Shown: one piece after another, positions 15,685-25,510 of the stretch
Layout: every line of letters starts with the position of its first letter
How positions within the stretch are numbered: position 1 is the stretch's first letter
Source of the DNA: an uncultured Flavobacteriaceae bacterium
Lineage (GTDB): Bacteria > Bacteroidota > Bacteroidia > Flavobacteriales > Flavobacteriaceae
Length of the DNA stretch: 64,000 bases
Assembly: GCA_947494205.1 (NCBI GenBank)
Contig: CANLUH010000007.1
Coordinates: 124,001-188,000 of the forward strand
Direction of reading: 5' to 3'
Notes under the pieces: generated by a model
Seen by the model: the letters and a program-made list of their open reading frames with translations, nothing else
Told to the model about the DNA's origin: nothing
The model's database searches: none
Program-made: the position numbers and the translations under genes

Positions 15685-18405
15685 TTGCACACAAATAGAT
15701 TCTATATACTTTTAGCCCTAAGTTTTACAGTGTTTATCAACACTTTTAGTTATGCACAAGTCGATGGTGAGACTAAAGGTGGAGAAATTCCTGTTGTTAA
15801 AGAGGAAAAAGAAAGCGTTACAAAGAGTGATTCTCTTGTTAACATTAACGTTGATGAGCTTATAATTAATGAGCAAGAGAGTGATAGTACTTTAACCGAT
15901 TCTGTAAAACCTAAAAAAGAGTTATTAGAAGGTATTATTACTTATAATGCCAAAGACTATACTTCTTTTAATAGAAAAGAGCAGAAAATGTATTTATACA
16001 ACGAGGCTGAAGTGTTCTATAAGGACATGGAAATTAAAGCTGGTATTATTGTTATAGACTACAGTAAAAATGAAGTTTATGCTGGTAGATTAAAGGATTC
16101 TTCCGGAGTTTACTCTCAACTACCCGTTTTTAAACAAGGTCAATCTGTTGTAGAACCCGATTCTATTCGATTTAATTTTGATACTAGAAAAGCATTAATA
16201 TGGAATTCTAGAACAGAACAAAATGGAGGAACTATAATAGCTGAATTAACAAAAAAAGAAAACGATTCTGTTTACTTTATTAATAGAGGTAAGTTTACAA
16301 CTGCAAAAGATTTAGATGATCCTGAATTTTACTTTTTATTGCGAAAGGCTAAAATTGTACCAGACAAGAAAGTAGTTACTGGTCTTACCAACTTATTTAT
16401 TTACGATGTGCCAACGCCTATTGGTCTGCCTTTTGCCTTTTTTCCTTTAAGTAAAAAACGTACCGCAGGTGTTATTTTCCCTAGTTTTGGAGAACAAAAT
16501 GATCGTGGTTACTTTTTACAGAATGGAGGATATTATTTTCCTATAAGTGATTATGCAGATCTAGCAATATTAGGAGATTATTATACTAATGGTAGTTATG
16601 GTTTGCGTATAGAAAATAAGTACGCGAAGCGCTATCGTTTTAATGGTAATTTCGCATTTAGGTACGAAAACCTAATAAATAGCGAACGTGGTTTTCCCGA
16701 TTACTCAAAAACAACAATTTATAATTTGCGTTGGTCTCACAGTCAAGACGCTAAAGCTAATCCAAATTCTAGATTTACAGCTTCTGTAAACTTAGGTAGT
16801 AGTGATTATTTTAGGCAGTCTAACAACCAAGTGAATACGGCTAGTTTTTTAAATAATACATTATCATCATCTGTATCGTATTCCAAGACTTTTCAAGGGG
16901 AACCACAGGTAAATATGAGTTTAACAGCTACACATTCGCAAAATACACAAACGCAATCTGTTAATTTAACGTTACCTACTCTACAAGGAAGTGTTGGGAG
17001 GGTCTTTCCTTTTGCACCAAAAAATGGTAGTAAAAAAGGATTTATTCAAAATATTAACGTACAATATAATGTTAGAGGAGAAAATAGAATAAATACCACA
17101 GACTCCTTATTCTTTAAAAAGGAGATGTTTGATGATGCTAGAATTGGAATGCGTCATTCTATTCCTATTTCTACAAACTTTAAAGTATTACAGTATTTTA
17201 GTTTTAGTGCTACAGCTAATTATGAAGAAACTTGGACGCTAAACACTATTAATAGATTTTTTGATGAAGATTTAGATCAACAAGTAACCGAAGACCTTAA
17301 TGGGTTTGATTCTTTTAGAACATATAACTTTAGCACAAGTGTAGGAACAACGATATATGGTATGTTTCCTTTAGAAAAAGAAGGTCAAGACAAGAAAATA
17401 AAAGCCATACGGCATGTTATAACACCAGGTATTAGTTATAATATTAATCCTGCTTTTGATAGATATTACGATACTTTTGAAGAAACCGATATTAACGGAG
17501 ACCCTGTAAACGTTGAATATTCACGTTTTGAAGGCAGTCTTTTTGGATCTCCTAACAATAGGTATTCTAGTAATATAGGTATTAGCTTAAATAATAATAT
17601 AGAAGCGAAAGTAAGAGATAGTGACACCACTAAAGTAGAGCCTAAAAAAATAGTACTTATAAATAATTTAAGATTCTCTACGGCTTACAACTTAGCTGGA
17701 GATTCATTGAGATGGAGTCCTGTAAGAATGACAGGGGGGACACAATTATTTAACAATAAAATGAGTGTTAACTTCGGTGCGACATTAGACCCTTATGCTT
17801 TAGATAGTAATAACAATAAAATAGATAAGTTTAATATTAATAATGGTGGTAGTTTATTTAGAATGACTAGTGCTAACTTAACTATTGGATATAGCTTAAA
17901 AAGTAAAAACGCTAAAGAGAGTAAAACCAGCGAAAGTAGTAGAAATGAAACCTTACAAAGTGGCGGTAGAAATGACGACCTCTTTGGACGATCCCAAGAT
18001 TTTGCAGATCAAAACTTTAACGATGATGACGATGATGACGAAAACGAAACGATTGGTAAACTCTATAATTACTCCATTCCCTGGAATTTACGTTTAGCCT
18101 ATGCCGTAAATTATTCTAATGCAAATAGACAGCAGGAAATATCTAATCACTCTTTAATGTTTTCTGGAGATTTAGAACTTTCTCCCAGATGGTCTGTAGG
18201 TGCATCTTCTGGTTATGACTTTAAAAATCAAGGATTTACCTATACACAATTACGTTTTTCTAGAGACTTATTAAGTTGGAGAATGAATTTTAGTTGGATT
18301 CCTTTTAGTAACAGAAGTTCTTGGAATTTCTTTATAGGTATTAAATCTAATATTTTAAAAGATATTAAATATGAAAAACGAAGACGTCCAGATCAACGTC
18401 TTTAA
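15685..18405 (+). CDS. lptD: LPS-assembly outer-membrane protein LptD
   Basis: About 906 aa. The frame is open from 15634 but has no ATG before codon 119. TTG 15685 gives a clean signal peptide (TNRFYILLALSFTVFINTFSYAQ) and lies after the TAATTTTG box. An OstA-like beta-taco domain (GIITYNAKDYTSFNRKEQKMYLYNEAEVFYKDMEIKAG) comes first, then IPVP-like TPIGLPFAFFPLSKKRTAGVIFPSFG leading into a long beta-barrel with regularly spaced aromatic strands. An acidic DDDDDDEN loop is near the C-terminus. LptD inserts LPS into the outer leaflet. Barrel identity is by family resemblance. Confidence 0.85.
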   Translation: MHTNRFYILLALSFTVFINTFSYAQVDGETKGGEIPVVKEEKESVTKSDSLVNINVDELIINEQESDSTLTDSVKPKKELLEGIITYNAKDYTSFNRKEQKMYLYNEAEVFYKDMEIKAGIIVIDYSKNEVYAGRLKDSSGVYSQLPVFKQGQSVVEPDSIRFNFDTRKALIWNSRTEQNGGTIIAELTKKENDSVYFINRGKFTTAKDLDDPEFYFLLRKAKIVPDKKVVTGLTNLFIYDVPTPIGLPFAFFPLSKKRTAGVIFPSFGEQNDRGYFLQNGGYYFPISDYADLAILGDYYTNGSYGLRIENKYAKRYRFNGNFAFRYENLINSERGFPDYSKTTIYNLRWSHSQDAKANPNSRFTASVNLGSSDYFRQSNNQVNTASFLNNTLSSSVSYSKTFQGEPQVNMSLTATHSQNTQTQSVNLTLPTLQGSVGRVFPFAPKNGSKKGFIQNINVQYNVRGENRINTTDSLFFKKEMFDDARIGMRHSIPISTNFKVLQYFSFSATANYEETWTLNTINRFFDEDLDQQVTEDLNGFDSFRTYNFSTSVGTTIYGMFPLEKEGQDKKIKAIRHVITPGISYNINPAFDRYYDTFEETDINGDPVNVEYSRFEGSLFGSPNNRYSSNIGISLNNNIEAKVRDSDTTKVEPKKIVLINNLRFSTAYNLAGDSLRWSPVRMTGGTQLFNNKMSVNFGATLDPYALDSNNNKIDKFNINNGGSLFRMTSANLTIGYSLKSKNAKESKTSESSRNETLQSGGRNDDLFGRSQDFADQNFNDDDDDDENETIGKLYNYSIPWNLRLAYAVNYSNANRQQEISNHSLMFSGDLELSPRWSVGASSGYDFKNQGFTYTQLRFSRDLLSWRMNFSWIPFSNRSSWNFFIGIKSNILKDIKYEKRRRPDQRL

Positions 18406-18448
18406 TCCCTTCAATAATTAAAAGTATACAATCTTATCACTAAGAATT

Positions 18449-18829
18449 ATGAAAAAAATTATAACAACTACAAAAGCCCCTGCTCCTATTGGTCCATATA
18501 ATCAAGCTGTACTTAGCGGAAATACTTTGTATACTTCAGGACAAATAGCTTTACATCCAGAAACTGGAGAGCTTGTTTTAGATTCTATTCCTGTTGAAAC
18601 AAAACAGGTTATGGAAAATATGAAAGCTGTTTTGGAAGCTGCTGATATGACTTTTGAAAACGTTATAAAAACATCCATCTTTATTAGTGACATGAATAAC
18701 TTTGCTGAAATAAACAAAGTCTACGGTTCCTATTTCGATGAAGCTACTGCTCCAGCTCGTGAGACTGTAGAAGTTGCTAACTTACCTAAGTTTGTAAATG
18801 TAGAGATTAGTATGATTGCTGTTAAATAA
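18449..18829 (+). CDS. ridA: RidA family reactive-intermediate deaminase
   Basis: 126 aa, full family length. Typical motifs: PAPIGPYNQAVLSGNTLYTSGQIALHPETGEL at the N-terminus (split over two strands), VIKTSIFISDMNNFAEINKVYGSYF, and the ETVEVANLPKFVNVEI C-terminus carrying the catalytic-region residues; the usual Arg is seen in PARETVEV. RidA hydrolyses enamine/imine intermediates released by PLP enzymes such as threonine dehydratase. It is cytosolic and trimeric. It lies 43 bp after lptD and is convergent with the alanine symporter gene, 4 bp apart. Confidence 0.93.
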   Translation: MKKIITTTKAPAPIGPYNQAVLSGNTLYTSGQIALHPETGELVLDSIPVETKQVMENMKAVLEAADMTFENVIKTSIFISDMNNFAEINKVYGSYFDEATAPARETVEVANLPKFVNVEISMIAVK

Positions 18830-18833
18830 ACGG

Positions 18834-20201
18834 TTACTTTAAACTTTCAAAATAACGCTTTGCTTCTACTAATACATTTGTAGATAGCATAAGTGTAGTA
18901 AACATTGTTGGTATTGCCATTAAAGCAAAGAAACCATCTATTAAATTTATCATCATGTCTAAAGACATCGTTGCACCTATAATTATACTTAATATATAGA
19001 TATAATTGTAGTAATGCTTTTTATCTGCTCCTAATATAAAGGACAAGCATTTTGTGCCATAATAAGAAAATGAAAACAAAGAAGAAATACTAAATACTGC
19101 TATACAAATTAACAATAAGTATTTACCGTAACCGGGTATTGCATTCCCAAATGCTGCTGCTGTTAATGTTACACCATTAGCGCTACTTGTTTGCCAAACA
19201 CCTGTTACTAAAATAGCTAATGCAGTAAGTGTACAGACTACCAAAGTATCTATTGCAGGACCTAACATAGCCACAAGTCCTTCTCTTATAGGTTCTGAAG
19301 TTTTAGCCGCACCGTGAGCCATTGGTGCAGTACCAACTCCTGCTTCGTTAGAAAAAGCGCCTCTTTTTATGCCTAATAAAATTAAAGCGCCTAAAACACC
19401 ACCAAAAAAAGAATCTCCATTATAATTATCCGCAGCAAAAGCATCTGTAAAAATGAGTCCAAAATATTTTGGTACAACATCAATGTATATCGCTAAAATA
19501 ATAATGATTAGTATAAAATATAATCCTACCATTGCTGGTACTAATTTAGAGGCTACTTTACTAATTCTATTAAGTCCACCAAGAATAACAATAGCTGTTA
19601 TTGTTACTAAAATTAAACCTATAATTAAATTTGTACTATCTCCAGTTTTAATGCCGTTAGGTTGTAATAAAATAGTGTTTATTGCCTCTGTTAACTGATT
19701 AACATTAAAAACAGGCAAAGCACCAACTAGTCCACAAATACTAAAAAATATAGCTAAAGGTTTCCATTGTTTGCCTAAACCTTCTACTATAAAATACATA
19801 GTACCTCCCTGCACTTCCCCATTACTATCCTTACCTCGATACATAACTGCTAATGAAGACGTAAAAAACTTGGTAGACATACCTATAATAGCACTAATCC
19901 ACATCCAGAATACTGCTCCAGGACCTCCAACAGATATTGCGACAGCTACTCCAGCAATGTTACCCATACCTATTGTAGATGATAATGCTGTAGTTAACGC
20001 TTGAAAATGGCTAATCTCTCCTGGATCGTTAGGATTATCATATTTTCCTCTAAGTACTTGTATGGCATGGCCTAAATATCTAAACGGTAGAAATTGAGAT
20101 TTAATTATTAAAAAGAGTCCACCGCCAACTAATAAAATTAATAATGGTAATCCCCCTACAAATGAAGAGAATTCTTTTATAATATGATTAAGTATTTCCA
20201 T
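18834..20201 (-). CDS. Alanine/glycine:cation symporter (AGCS family)
   Basis: 455 aa with about eleven transmembrane helices. The family signature is clear: SNEAGVGTAPMAHGAAKTSEPIREG spread over the loop after helix 7, plus LSSTIGMGNIAGVAVAISVGGPGAVFWMW near the N-terminus. AGCS carriers import alanine or glycine with Na+ or H+ across the inner membrane. The gene is monocistronic, convergent with ridA. It is separated from the upstream regulator gene by the terminator at 20297-20334. Confidence 0.92.
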   Translation of the reverse strand: MEILNHIIKEFSSFVGGLPLLILLVGGGLFLIIKSQFLPFRYLGHAIQVLRGKYDNPNDPGEISHFQALTTALSSTIGMGNIAGVAVAISVGGPGAVFWMWISAIIGMSTKFFTSSLAVMYRGKDSNGEVQGGTMYFIVEGLGKQWKPLAIFFSICGLVGALPVFNVNQLTEAINTILLQPNGIKTGDSTNLIIGLILVTITAIVILGGLNRISKVASKLVPAMVGLYFILIIIILAIYIDVVPKYFGLIFTDAFAADNYNGDSFFGGVLGALILLGIKRGAFSNEAGVGTAPMAHGAAKTSEPIREGLVAMLGPAIDTLVVCTLTALAILVTGVWQTSSANGVTLTAAAFGNAIPGYGKYLLLICIAVFSISSLFSFSYYGTKCLSFILGADKKHYYNYIYILSIIIGATMSLDMMINLIDGFFALMAIPTMFTTLMLSTNVLVEAKRYFESLK

Positions 20202-20289
20202 AAATGGCTTTAATTTTAAAACATCCTAAAAGTATTAAATTTCAGCAATGTTTTATAATTAAATAGGAAAGATACTTTTTCTATAAAGC

Positions 20290-20334
20290 AAAAAAACCGT
20301 TCTTAATCTTTTTAAGGGGATAAGATAAGAACGG
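20290..20334 (-). terminator. Rho-independent terminator after the TPR-LuxR-type regulator gene
   Basis: CCGTTCTTA (20297-20305) and TAAGAACGG (20326-20334) form a 9 bp stem. Read on the minus strand the stem is followed by a run of seven T (complement of 20290-20296). It lies 180 bp beyond the stop of the 20514-22394 gene and before the symporter start. Confidence 0.75.
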
Positions 20335-20513
20335 CATAAATTAATTTAGAGTATGTATCTAAATTGTTTTGAAAATTGCTATCAACTAATGTACAGAGGT
20401 TTTATAAGTGTAATTATGTACATCTCATTTATCATTCAATACTCAAATTTAATTTTAAGAGTTGATAAGCCAAAATATTTACGGTAACAAAAGGTAACAA
20501 CCTTTAAAAATAG

Positions 20514-22394
20514 CTATAAAGCGCTAATATGTTGATCTAGGTCTTGGTCTTGAGATAAGCCCATTTTTTTTCGAATTCTTGATCTGGCCATTTTTATAGA
20601 ACCAGTACTAACACTTCTTATTTGCGCAATTTCCTTAATAGAAAAATTCAATCTAATGTAAGAGCTTATCTCACGCTCTGTTTTAGTTAAACTAGGATAT
20701 TGTTCCATTAAATTATTATCGAAATAAGCATTTGCGTTTGTAAGATCACTTTGCAATACTGTTAATCGTTCTTCAATTTGTATTTGCGATTTAATATCAA
20801 ATACAAGTTCTTTTACATTAAACTGTTTCTCGTCTTGGGATGTTTTTTCATTAATTCTCTTTAAAATACTTTTAAGAAACTTAGTTCGCATAGTACTATC
20901 TGCAACAATATTAACGATGTCTTTATGTTTAGACTCTAACATATCGTTCAATTTCTCTTTCTCTAAATTAGTGTTTTGTAATGTTAATTTAGTAATAATA
21001 CTCTCTTGCTCAATTTGCCTTTGTTTTTGTTTTCTAACATAAAGCAACAATAATAACGAGATTAGGACTAGAAATAATATAGATAGTATTGAAAATAAAA
21101 GGTTATTATCCTTTTTTAAAGCTGTTTCTTTTACTTGAGCTAATTCCTTTTCTAATGTGATTTTTTTTTCAAAATCTTGCTCTTGAAATGCGATGTAATT
21201 ATTTATAGCATCCTGATTAGATTTTTTAATGTAATCTGTTTTTTCTATTAAATATTCAACATACCGTTCTGCTGTTACTCTATAATCTTCAAAATTCCTA
21301 TTAGCATTAGTATACTCTTCTAGTTTAGCTTTATAATATAATTCGCAAGAAATATCTTTAAATCTATAATCACTAGAATTATCTTGAGTTGCAAAATAAG
21401 CATCTACCCTATCTTTAAGTCTCTCTATTTCAGCGTTATCTTTTAAATTTAAAGCACATATTAATTGTCGTACATCGGTATGGTTAGCTAATGCAAGTTT
21501 ATTATACTTTCGCCTTACATCTGAAGTGTTTTTATAAATACTTTTAGCTTTCGCAAACTCACCCATATGGTAATATACATGAGCCATGTTCTCATCTATA
21601 TTCACATTAAACAACTCTTGTTGTTCGTTTCCTTCTTTGATTTCTAGGTGTTCCTTAGCTTTTATATAGTATTTGAAAGCTTTTTCCAGATTCGCATTAA
21701 ATGAAGGTGATAAGTCTATTTTCCCTTCATACGGGAACTCTCTGTAAAAATAGGAGAACCCGAGATTATTATACGCAGATGATAGCCATATTTTATTATC
21801 TTCAATACATTTCGCTTCTTCTATAGCTAAAAGATAATATTCTAGACTACGGTCATAAAATTTATTGTCATCATGCAAAAATGCTATTTCAGAAATTAAT
21901 AAATAGCGCTGATAACTAGGCGCTTCATTATATATATTAAAAATTTGTAAAGATTCATTATAGAGTTTAAGTGCCTGTTTATAATCTTTTGCTACAGATA
22001 ACAAATCAGCATATTGTTTAGTTACTAAAAACCCCAATTCGGATGAACGATCTTCTTTTTCTAATGATTTGTATGCAAAACCCGTATAATAGTTCCCTTT
22101 ACCTTTTCCTGTTTCTCCTAAATTATCATATGCCTGTCCAAGTAATAAATAAGACAATAATTCTATATCTTTATTCGCGCGCGCTTTAGCTAACGTTAAA
22201 CTTCTTTCAGCAAATTCAATGGCCTTATTAGGATTATCAGTTACAAGAAAAAAATTATCTCTTAGTTGCTGCTCTAAATCTTTATCACTTAGAGTTTCTT
22301 GGTTTTGATTTAATGGAGTATCTTCTTGACCATTTGCATTATAAACAGAGGCTATAAGGAGTAGAATTATAATTTGAATTCTAAAAAATGGCAT
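20514..22394 (-). CDS. TPR sensor-like protein with transmembrane helix and LuxR-type HTH
   Basis: 626 aa. Signal peptide (FFRIQIIILLLIASVYNANG), then TPR-like helical repeats (about 30-400), one transmembrane helix (LLFSILSILFLVLISLLLLLYV, about 428-450), a coiled coil, and a C-terminal LuxR/GerE-like HTH (LTKTEREISSYIRLNFSIKEIAQIRSVSTGSIKMARSRIRKK, about 560-602). This one-component layout, with periplasmic TPRs and a cytoplasmic HTH, is common in Flavobacteriaceae. The signal and target genes are unknown. It is transcribed alone and ends at the terminator at 20297. Confidence 0.85.
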   Translation of the reverse strand: MPFFRIQIIILLLIASVYNANGQEDTPLNQNQETLSDKDLEQQLRDNFFLVTDNPNKAIEFAERSLTLAKARANKDIELLSYLLLGQAYDNLGETGKGKGNYYTGFAYKSLEKEDRSSELGFLVTKQYADLLSVAKDYKQALKLYNESLQIFNIYNEAPSYQRYLLISEIAFLHDDNKFYDRSLEYYLLAIEEAKCIEDNKIWLSSAYNNLGFSYFYREFPYEGKIDLSPSFNANLEKAFKYYIKAKEHLEIKEGNEQQELFNVNIDENMAHVYYHMGEFAKAKSIYKNTSDVRRKYNKLALANHTDVRQLICALNLKDNAEIERLKDRVDAYFATQDNSSDYRFKDISCELYYKAKLEEYTNANRNFEDYRVTAERYVEYLIEKTDYIKKSNQDAINNYIAFQEQDFEKKITLEKELAQVKETALKKDNNLLFSILSILFLVLISLLLLLYVRKQKQRQIEQESIITKLTLQNTNLEKEKLNDMLESKHKDIVNIVADSTMRTKFLKSILKRINEKTSQDEKQFNVKELVFDIKSQIQIEERLTVLQSDLTNANAYFDNNLMEQYPSLTKTEREISSYIRLNFSIKEIAQIRSVSTGSIKMARSRIRKKMGLSQDQDLDQHISAL

Positions 22395-22480
22395 AAGATT
22401 TTTTTATAAATCTAATAAACTTTTCTAATTAAACAATTATTAATAACAGAAGGTTCTTACATTGTTTGTTTTAAAACCAG

Positions 22481-23821
22481 TTAACGTTTCTTTTTTTTAG
22501 GTTTATCGTCTTTGTCTTCTTTAACAGTATTACTTTGAAGCATCTGATTTGCTATTAACTTCTCTATTAACTCTTCTTTAGTTAAATGATGAAATACTGT
22601 TTTTATATTCGTTTTAAACTCCTGAGACAAATCGCGGTTTGGTTTAGTTTTAAAGATTTTTCTTGCCCATAACATGGCGTTATTTTCTTCTATACTTTGT
22701 ACCGTTGGTTTTTTATATTCTATAAACTTAATTCCTAATTCTTCTTCAAACTCAGGTATTTCGAAAGCTTCTTCTTGTTGTATTACAGTTAAAGCTAACC
22801 CCTCTGCTCCTGCTCTAGCCGTTCTACCACTTCTATGCACATAAGACTCATAAAATTCTGGTAAATGATAATTTACAACATACGCCACATCCTTAACATC
22901 TATTCCTCTAGCTGCTAAATCGGTAGCTACTAAAATATTAATATGCCCCTCTCTAAACTGCCCCATAATACGATCTCTAATACCTTGCGTTAAGCTTCCA
23001 TGTAAGGCACCAGACGAAAATTTATTAATGGCTAAATTTTTAGCTAATTTATTTACAGCTGCTTTAGTTTTACAAAATATAATACCACGCTGCCCTGCTT
23101 TAGAATTTAAAAAATGCATTAGTACATTTAATTTCTCAATAGGTTCTACAATAACGTACTGGTGGTTAATTCCTTTATGCCCTGTTGTTTCCATGTCTAC
23201 ACTTACCTGTGTAACATGTTTAGATAGGTAATTTTGTATCAATTGTTTAATTGTCCCCGGTAAGGTTGCAGAAAATAAAATAGTCCGTCTTTTTTTTGGC
23301 AAAGCTTCAACTATACGATCTAATCCCTCTTTTAAAATTGAAATCATCTCATCAGCTTCATCTAAAACTAGATATTCGGCATGACTAAGCTGTATAGCTT
23401 CTCTATTTAGTAAATCAATTAAACGCCCAGGTGTCGCTACAACAATCTGTGTAGGTTTAGAAAGACGTTCTATTTGTGATTTAACAGGTACTCCTCCACA
23501 AACACTAGCAATAGATAGTTCAGGGATATATTTAGCAAACGTTTCTAAATTATTAAATATTTGCTGCCCTAATTCTCTAGTAGGCGCCAATATAACGGCT
23601 TGAATATTAGTGTTACTTACATCTACTAACTGCAATAAGGGTAAACCAAAAGCGGCAGTTTTTCCTGTTCCAGTTTTCGCTATACCAACAAAATCTTTAG
23701 TATTAGATAATAGATTGGTAATAGCTTGTTCTTGAATTTCAGTAGGGTTAACAATTTCTAAATCGCGTAATGCTTTTAGTAAATTTTCTGAAAGGTTTAA
23801 GTCTGAAAAGGATTGTAACAT
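22481..23821 (-). CDS. DEAD-box RNA helicase
   Basis: 446 aa. Helicase motifs in order: Q-motif FSDLNLSENLLKAL to PTEIQEQAI, Walker A AKTGTGKTAAFGLP, PTRELGQQ, TPGRLIDLL, DEAD (VLDEADEMI), SAT (FSATLPG), IIFCKTK, ATDLAARGID and HRSGRTARAG. The C-terminal tail is basic (DDKPKKKKR), as in RhlE/CshA-like enzymes that remodel RNA in ribosome assembly or decay. A TAnnTTTG box lies 14 bp upstream of the ATG. With the cspA-like gene and a second helicase next door it forms a probable cold-response RNA group. Confidence 0.93.
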   Translation of the reverse strand: MLQSFSDLNLSENLLKALRDLEIVNPTEIQEQAITNLLSNTKDFVGIAKTGTGKTAAFGLPLLQLVDVSNTNIQAVILAPTRELGQQIFNNLETFAKYIPELSIASVCGGVPVKSQIERLSKPTQIVVATPGRLIDLLNREAIQLSHAEYLVLDEADEMISILKEGLDRIVEALPKKRRTILFSATLPGTIKQLIQNYLSKHVTQVSVDMETTGHKGINHQYVIVEPIEKLNVLMHFLNSKAGQRGIIFCKTKAAVNKLAKNLAINKFSSGALHGSLTQGIRDRIMGQFREGHINILVATDLAARGIDVKDVAYVVNYHLPEFYESYVHRSGRTARAGAEGLALTVIQQEEAFEIPEFEEELGIKFIEYKKPTVQSIEENNAMLWARKIFKTKPNRDLSQEFKTNIKTVFHHLTKEELIEKLIANQMLQSNTVKEDKDDKPKKKKR

Positions 23822-23835
23822 AATATTATTTTAGG

Positions 23836-23843
23836 CAAAGGTA
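23836..23843 (-). promoter_or_regulatory. -7 promoter element of the DEAD-box helicase gene
   Basis: On the minus strand the bases read TACCTTTG followed by C, an exact TAnnTTTG match, ending 14 bp before the ATG at 23821. No matching TTG was found 19-21 bp upstream, so only half of the consensus is present. Confidence 0.5.
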
Positions 23844-23891
23844 CTATTCTTAATAGTTATTAATTGCTATTATTATTTGAAATAATGACAT

Positions 23892-23918
23892 AAAAAAAGC
23901 CCATCATAAAAATGATGG
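23892..23918 (-). terminator. Rho-independent terminator after the cspA-like gene
   Basis: CCATCAT (23901-23907) and ATGATGG (23912-23918) form a 7 bp stem with an AAAA loop. The minus strand continues into GGGC and seven T. It lies about 30 bp beyond the stop of the cold-shock gene. Confidence 0.8.
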
Positions 23919-23946
23919 ACTTTCTATAAAGTTTAAGCGTATGTAT

Positions 23947-24138
23947 TTAGATAACTTTTACGTTTACTGCGTTTAATCCTTTTTTACCTTCTGCCAAATC
24001 GAATTCTACTGCATCACCTTCTCTAATCTCATCGATTAATCCTGAAATGTGGACAAAATGGTCTTTGCTTGAACCTTCTTCTGTGATAAAACCAAATCCT
24101 TTTTCATCATTGAAGAATTTTACTGTTCCTGTACTCAT
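23947..24138 (-). CDS. Cold shock protein, CspA family
   Basis: 63 aa, a single OB-fold cold-shock domain. RNP1 is KGFGFITEE and RNP2 is HFVHISGL, with the N-terminal GTVKFFNDEKGFGFI strand. CSPs bind single-stranded RNA and act as chaperones. It lies between two DEAD-box helicase genes on the same strand with its own terminator, a grouping that suggests joint use in RNA unwinding at low temperature. A 57 bp gap separates it from the upstream helicase stop. Confidence 0.95.
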   Translation of the reverse strand: MSTGTVKFFNDEKGFGFITEEGSSKDHFVHISGLIDEIREGDAVEFDLAEGKKGLNAVNVKVI

Positions 24139-24195
24139 TGTAATATAATTTATTTATTAATTACTTTATACATGCCAAATACCGTGCCACAATAT

Positions 24196-25506
24196 TTATA
24201 TGACAGTTATGCGAACTTTCTTTTTCTTTAATCTGCTATTATTAGTTTTATCAATAAGTCCCTTTACCTTCTCTTTTGGTACCGCTACAAAGGCACAATC
24301 CTGTTTTAACTCTATTACTCCTAACTCGTTACGATCTAATCCACCTTGTTTAAAAAAGAGTCCTGCAATATCTCCTTTAGAAATTTTGTCTTTTCTTCCA
24401 CCTGAGATAAATAACGTTTTCCATACAGACGCTTTTGGTATTGGGTTAGTCTTTAGCTTTACTATGTCTTCTGTTTCTATAAACTCTGGCAAATACTCTT
24501 CTTCCCATTGTAAAACATAAGCCGTTCCTTCTGTATTCATTCTTGCTGTTCTACCATTTCTATGTGTAAATTCTTGAGCTTTTAATGGTAATTGATAATG
24601 AATAATGTATTTTAATTCTGAAATATCTAAACCTCTAGCAGCTAAATCTGTTGCTATAATTATTTGATGTGTTCCATTTCTAAACTTTATTAAAGCACGT
24701 TCTCTATCTTTTTGCTCCATACCACCATAAAAACAACCGTGTGCAATATTTTGGTTATCTAAAAAATCACTAACATAACTTATAGTGTCTTTAAAATTAC
24801 AGAATATAATGCCAGGTGCATTACCTATATGACACAATAAATCAACTAATGTTTGAAGCTTATTTTTAGTTGGAGACACTACCTTTTTAATTTGTAATTG
24901 AGAGGTCACTGTTCCTAAATAATCAATCACAATCTCATCTTTTAACCCCACAAAACGCGGAATTTCCATGTCTTGAGTTGCAGAAGTCAACACACGCTTT
25001 TTAATCTGTGGCAAAAAAGCAATAATCTCACTCATTTCAGACTCAAAACCAACTTCTAAGGACTTATCAAACTCATCTAAAACCAACGTTTTAATAGCTT
25101 CTGTAGAAAATGTTTCTCGTCTTAAATGATCTGCTATACGCCCTGGAGTTCCAACTAGTATTGCTGGTGCATGGTTTAATTCTATTTTATCTTTAGAAAA
25201 CGGTCTCCCTCCATAAACAGCATTCGTTTTTAAACCAGCTCCCATTTTACGTATTACTTGCTCAATTTGTATGGCTAGCTCTCTAGAGGGCACTACAATT
25301 AATACTTGAACAGCTATTAAATTAGTATCTAATGCGCCTAATATTGGTAATAAAAACGCTAGCGTTTTCCCCGTACCTGTTGGAGATAGTAAAACAACAT
25401 TATCTACAGCAGGAATTGCCAAGTAGGCTTCATCTTGCATAGGGTTAAGTGCTTCAATCCCTAATTTCTTTAATATTTGTTGTTGTAATTGATATGATTT
25501 AGACAT
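24196..25506 (-). CDS. DEAD-box RNA helicase with DbpA-like C-terminal RNA-binding domain
   Basis: 436 aa. Motifs: Walker A SPTGTGKTLAFLLP, PSRELAIQ, VGTPGRIADHL, DEFD in place of DEAD (VLDEFDKSL), SAT (SATQDME), FCNFKDT, ATDLAARGLD and HRNGRTARM. The last 75 residues (LFISGGRKDKISKGDIAGLFFKQGGLDRNELGVIEL) match the DbpA RNA-recognition domain that binds a 23S rRNA hairpin. The Asp-Glu-Phe-Asp variant keeps both acidic residues. A role in large-subunit assembly is inferred. Its TAnnTTTG element ends only 4 bp before the ATG. Confidence 0.9.
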   Translation of the reverse strand: MSKSYQLQQQILKKLGIEALNPMQDEAYLAIPAVDNVVLLSPTGTGKTLAFLLPILGALDTNLIAVQVLIVVPSRELAIQIEQVIRKMGAGLKTNAVYGGRPFSKDKIELNHAPAILVGTPGRIADHLRRETFSTEAIKTLVLDEFDKSLEVGFESEMSEIIAFLPQIKKRVLTSATQDMEIPRFVGLKDEIVIDYLGTVTSQLQIKKVVSPTKNKLQTLVDLLCHIGNAPGIIFCNFKDTISYVSDFLDNQNIAHGCFYGGMEQKDRERALIKFRNGTHQIIIATDLAARGLDISELKYIIHYQLPLKAQEFTHRNGRTARMNTEGTAYVLQWEEEYLPEFIETEDIVKLKTNPIPKASVWKTLFISGGRKDKISKGDIAGLFFKQGGLDRNELGVIELKQDCAFVAVPKEKVKGLIDKTNNSRLKKKKVRITVI

Positions 25507-25510
25507 AGCG

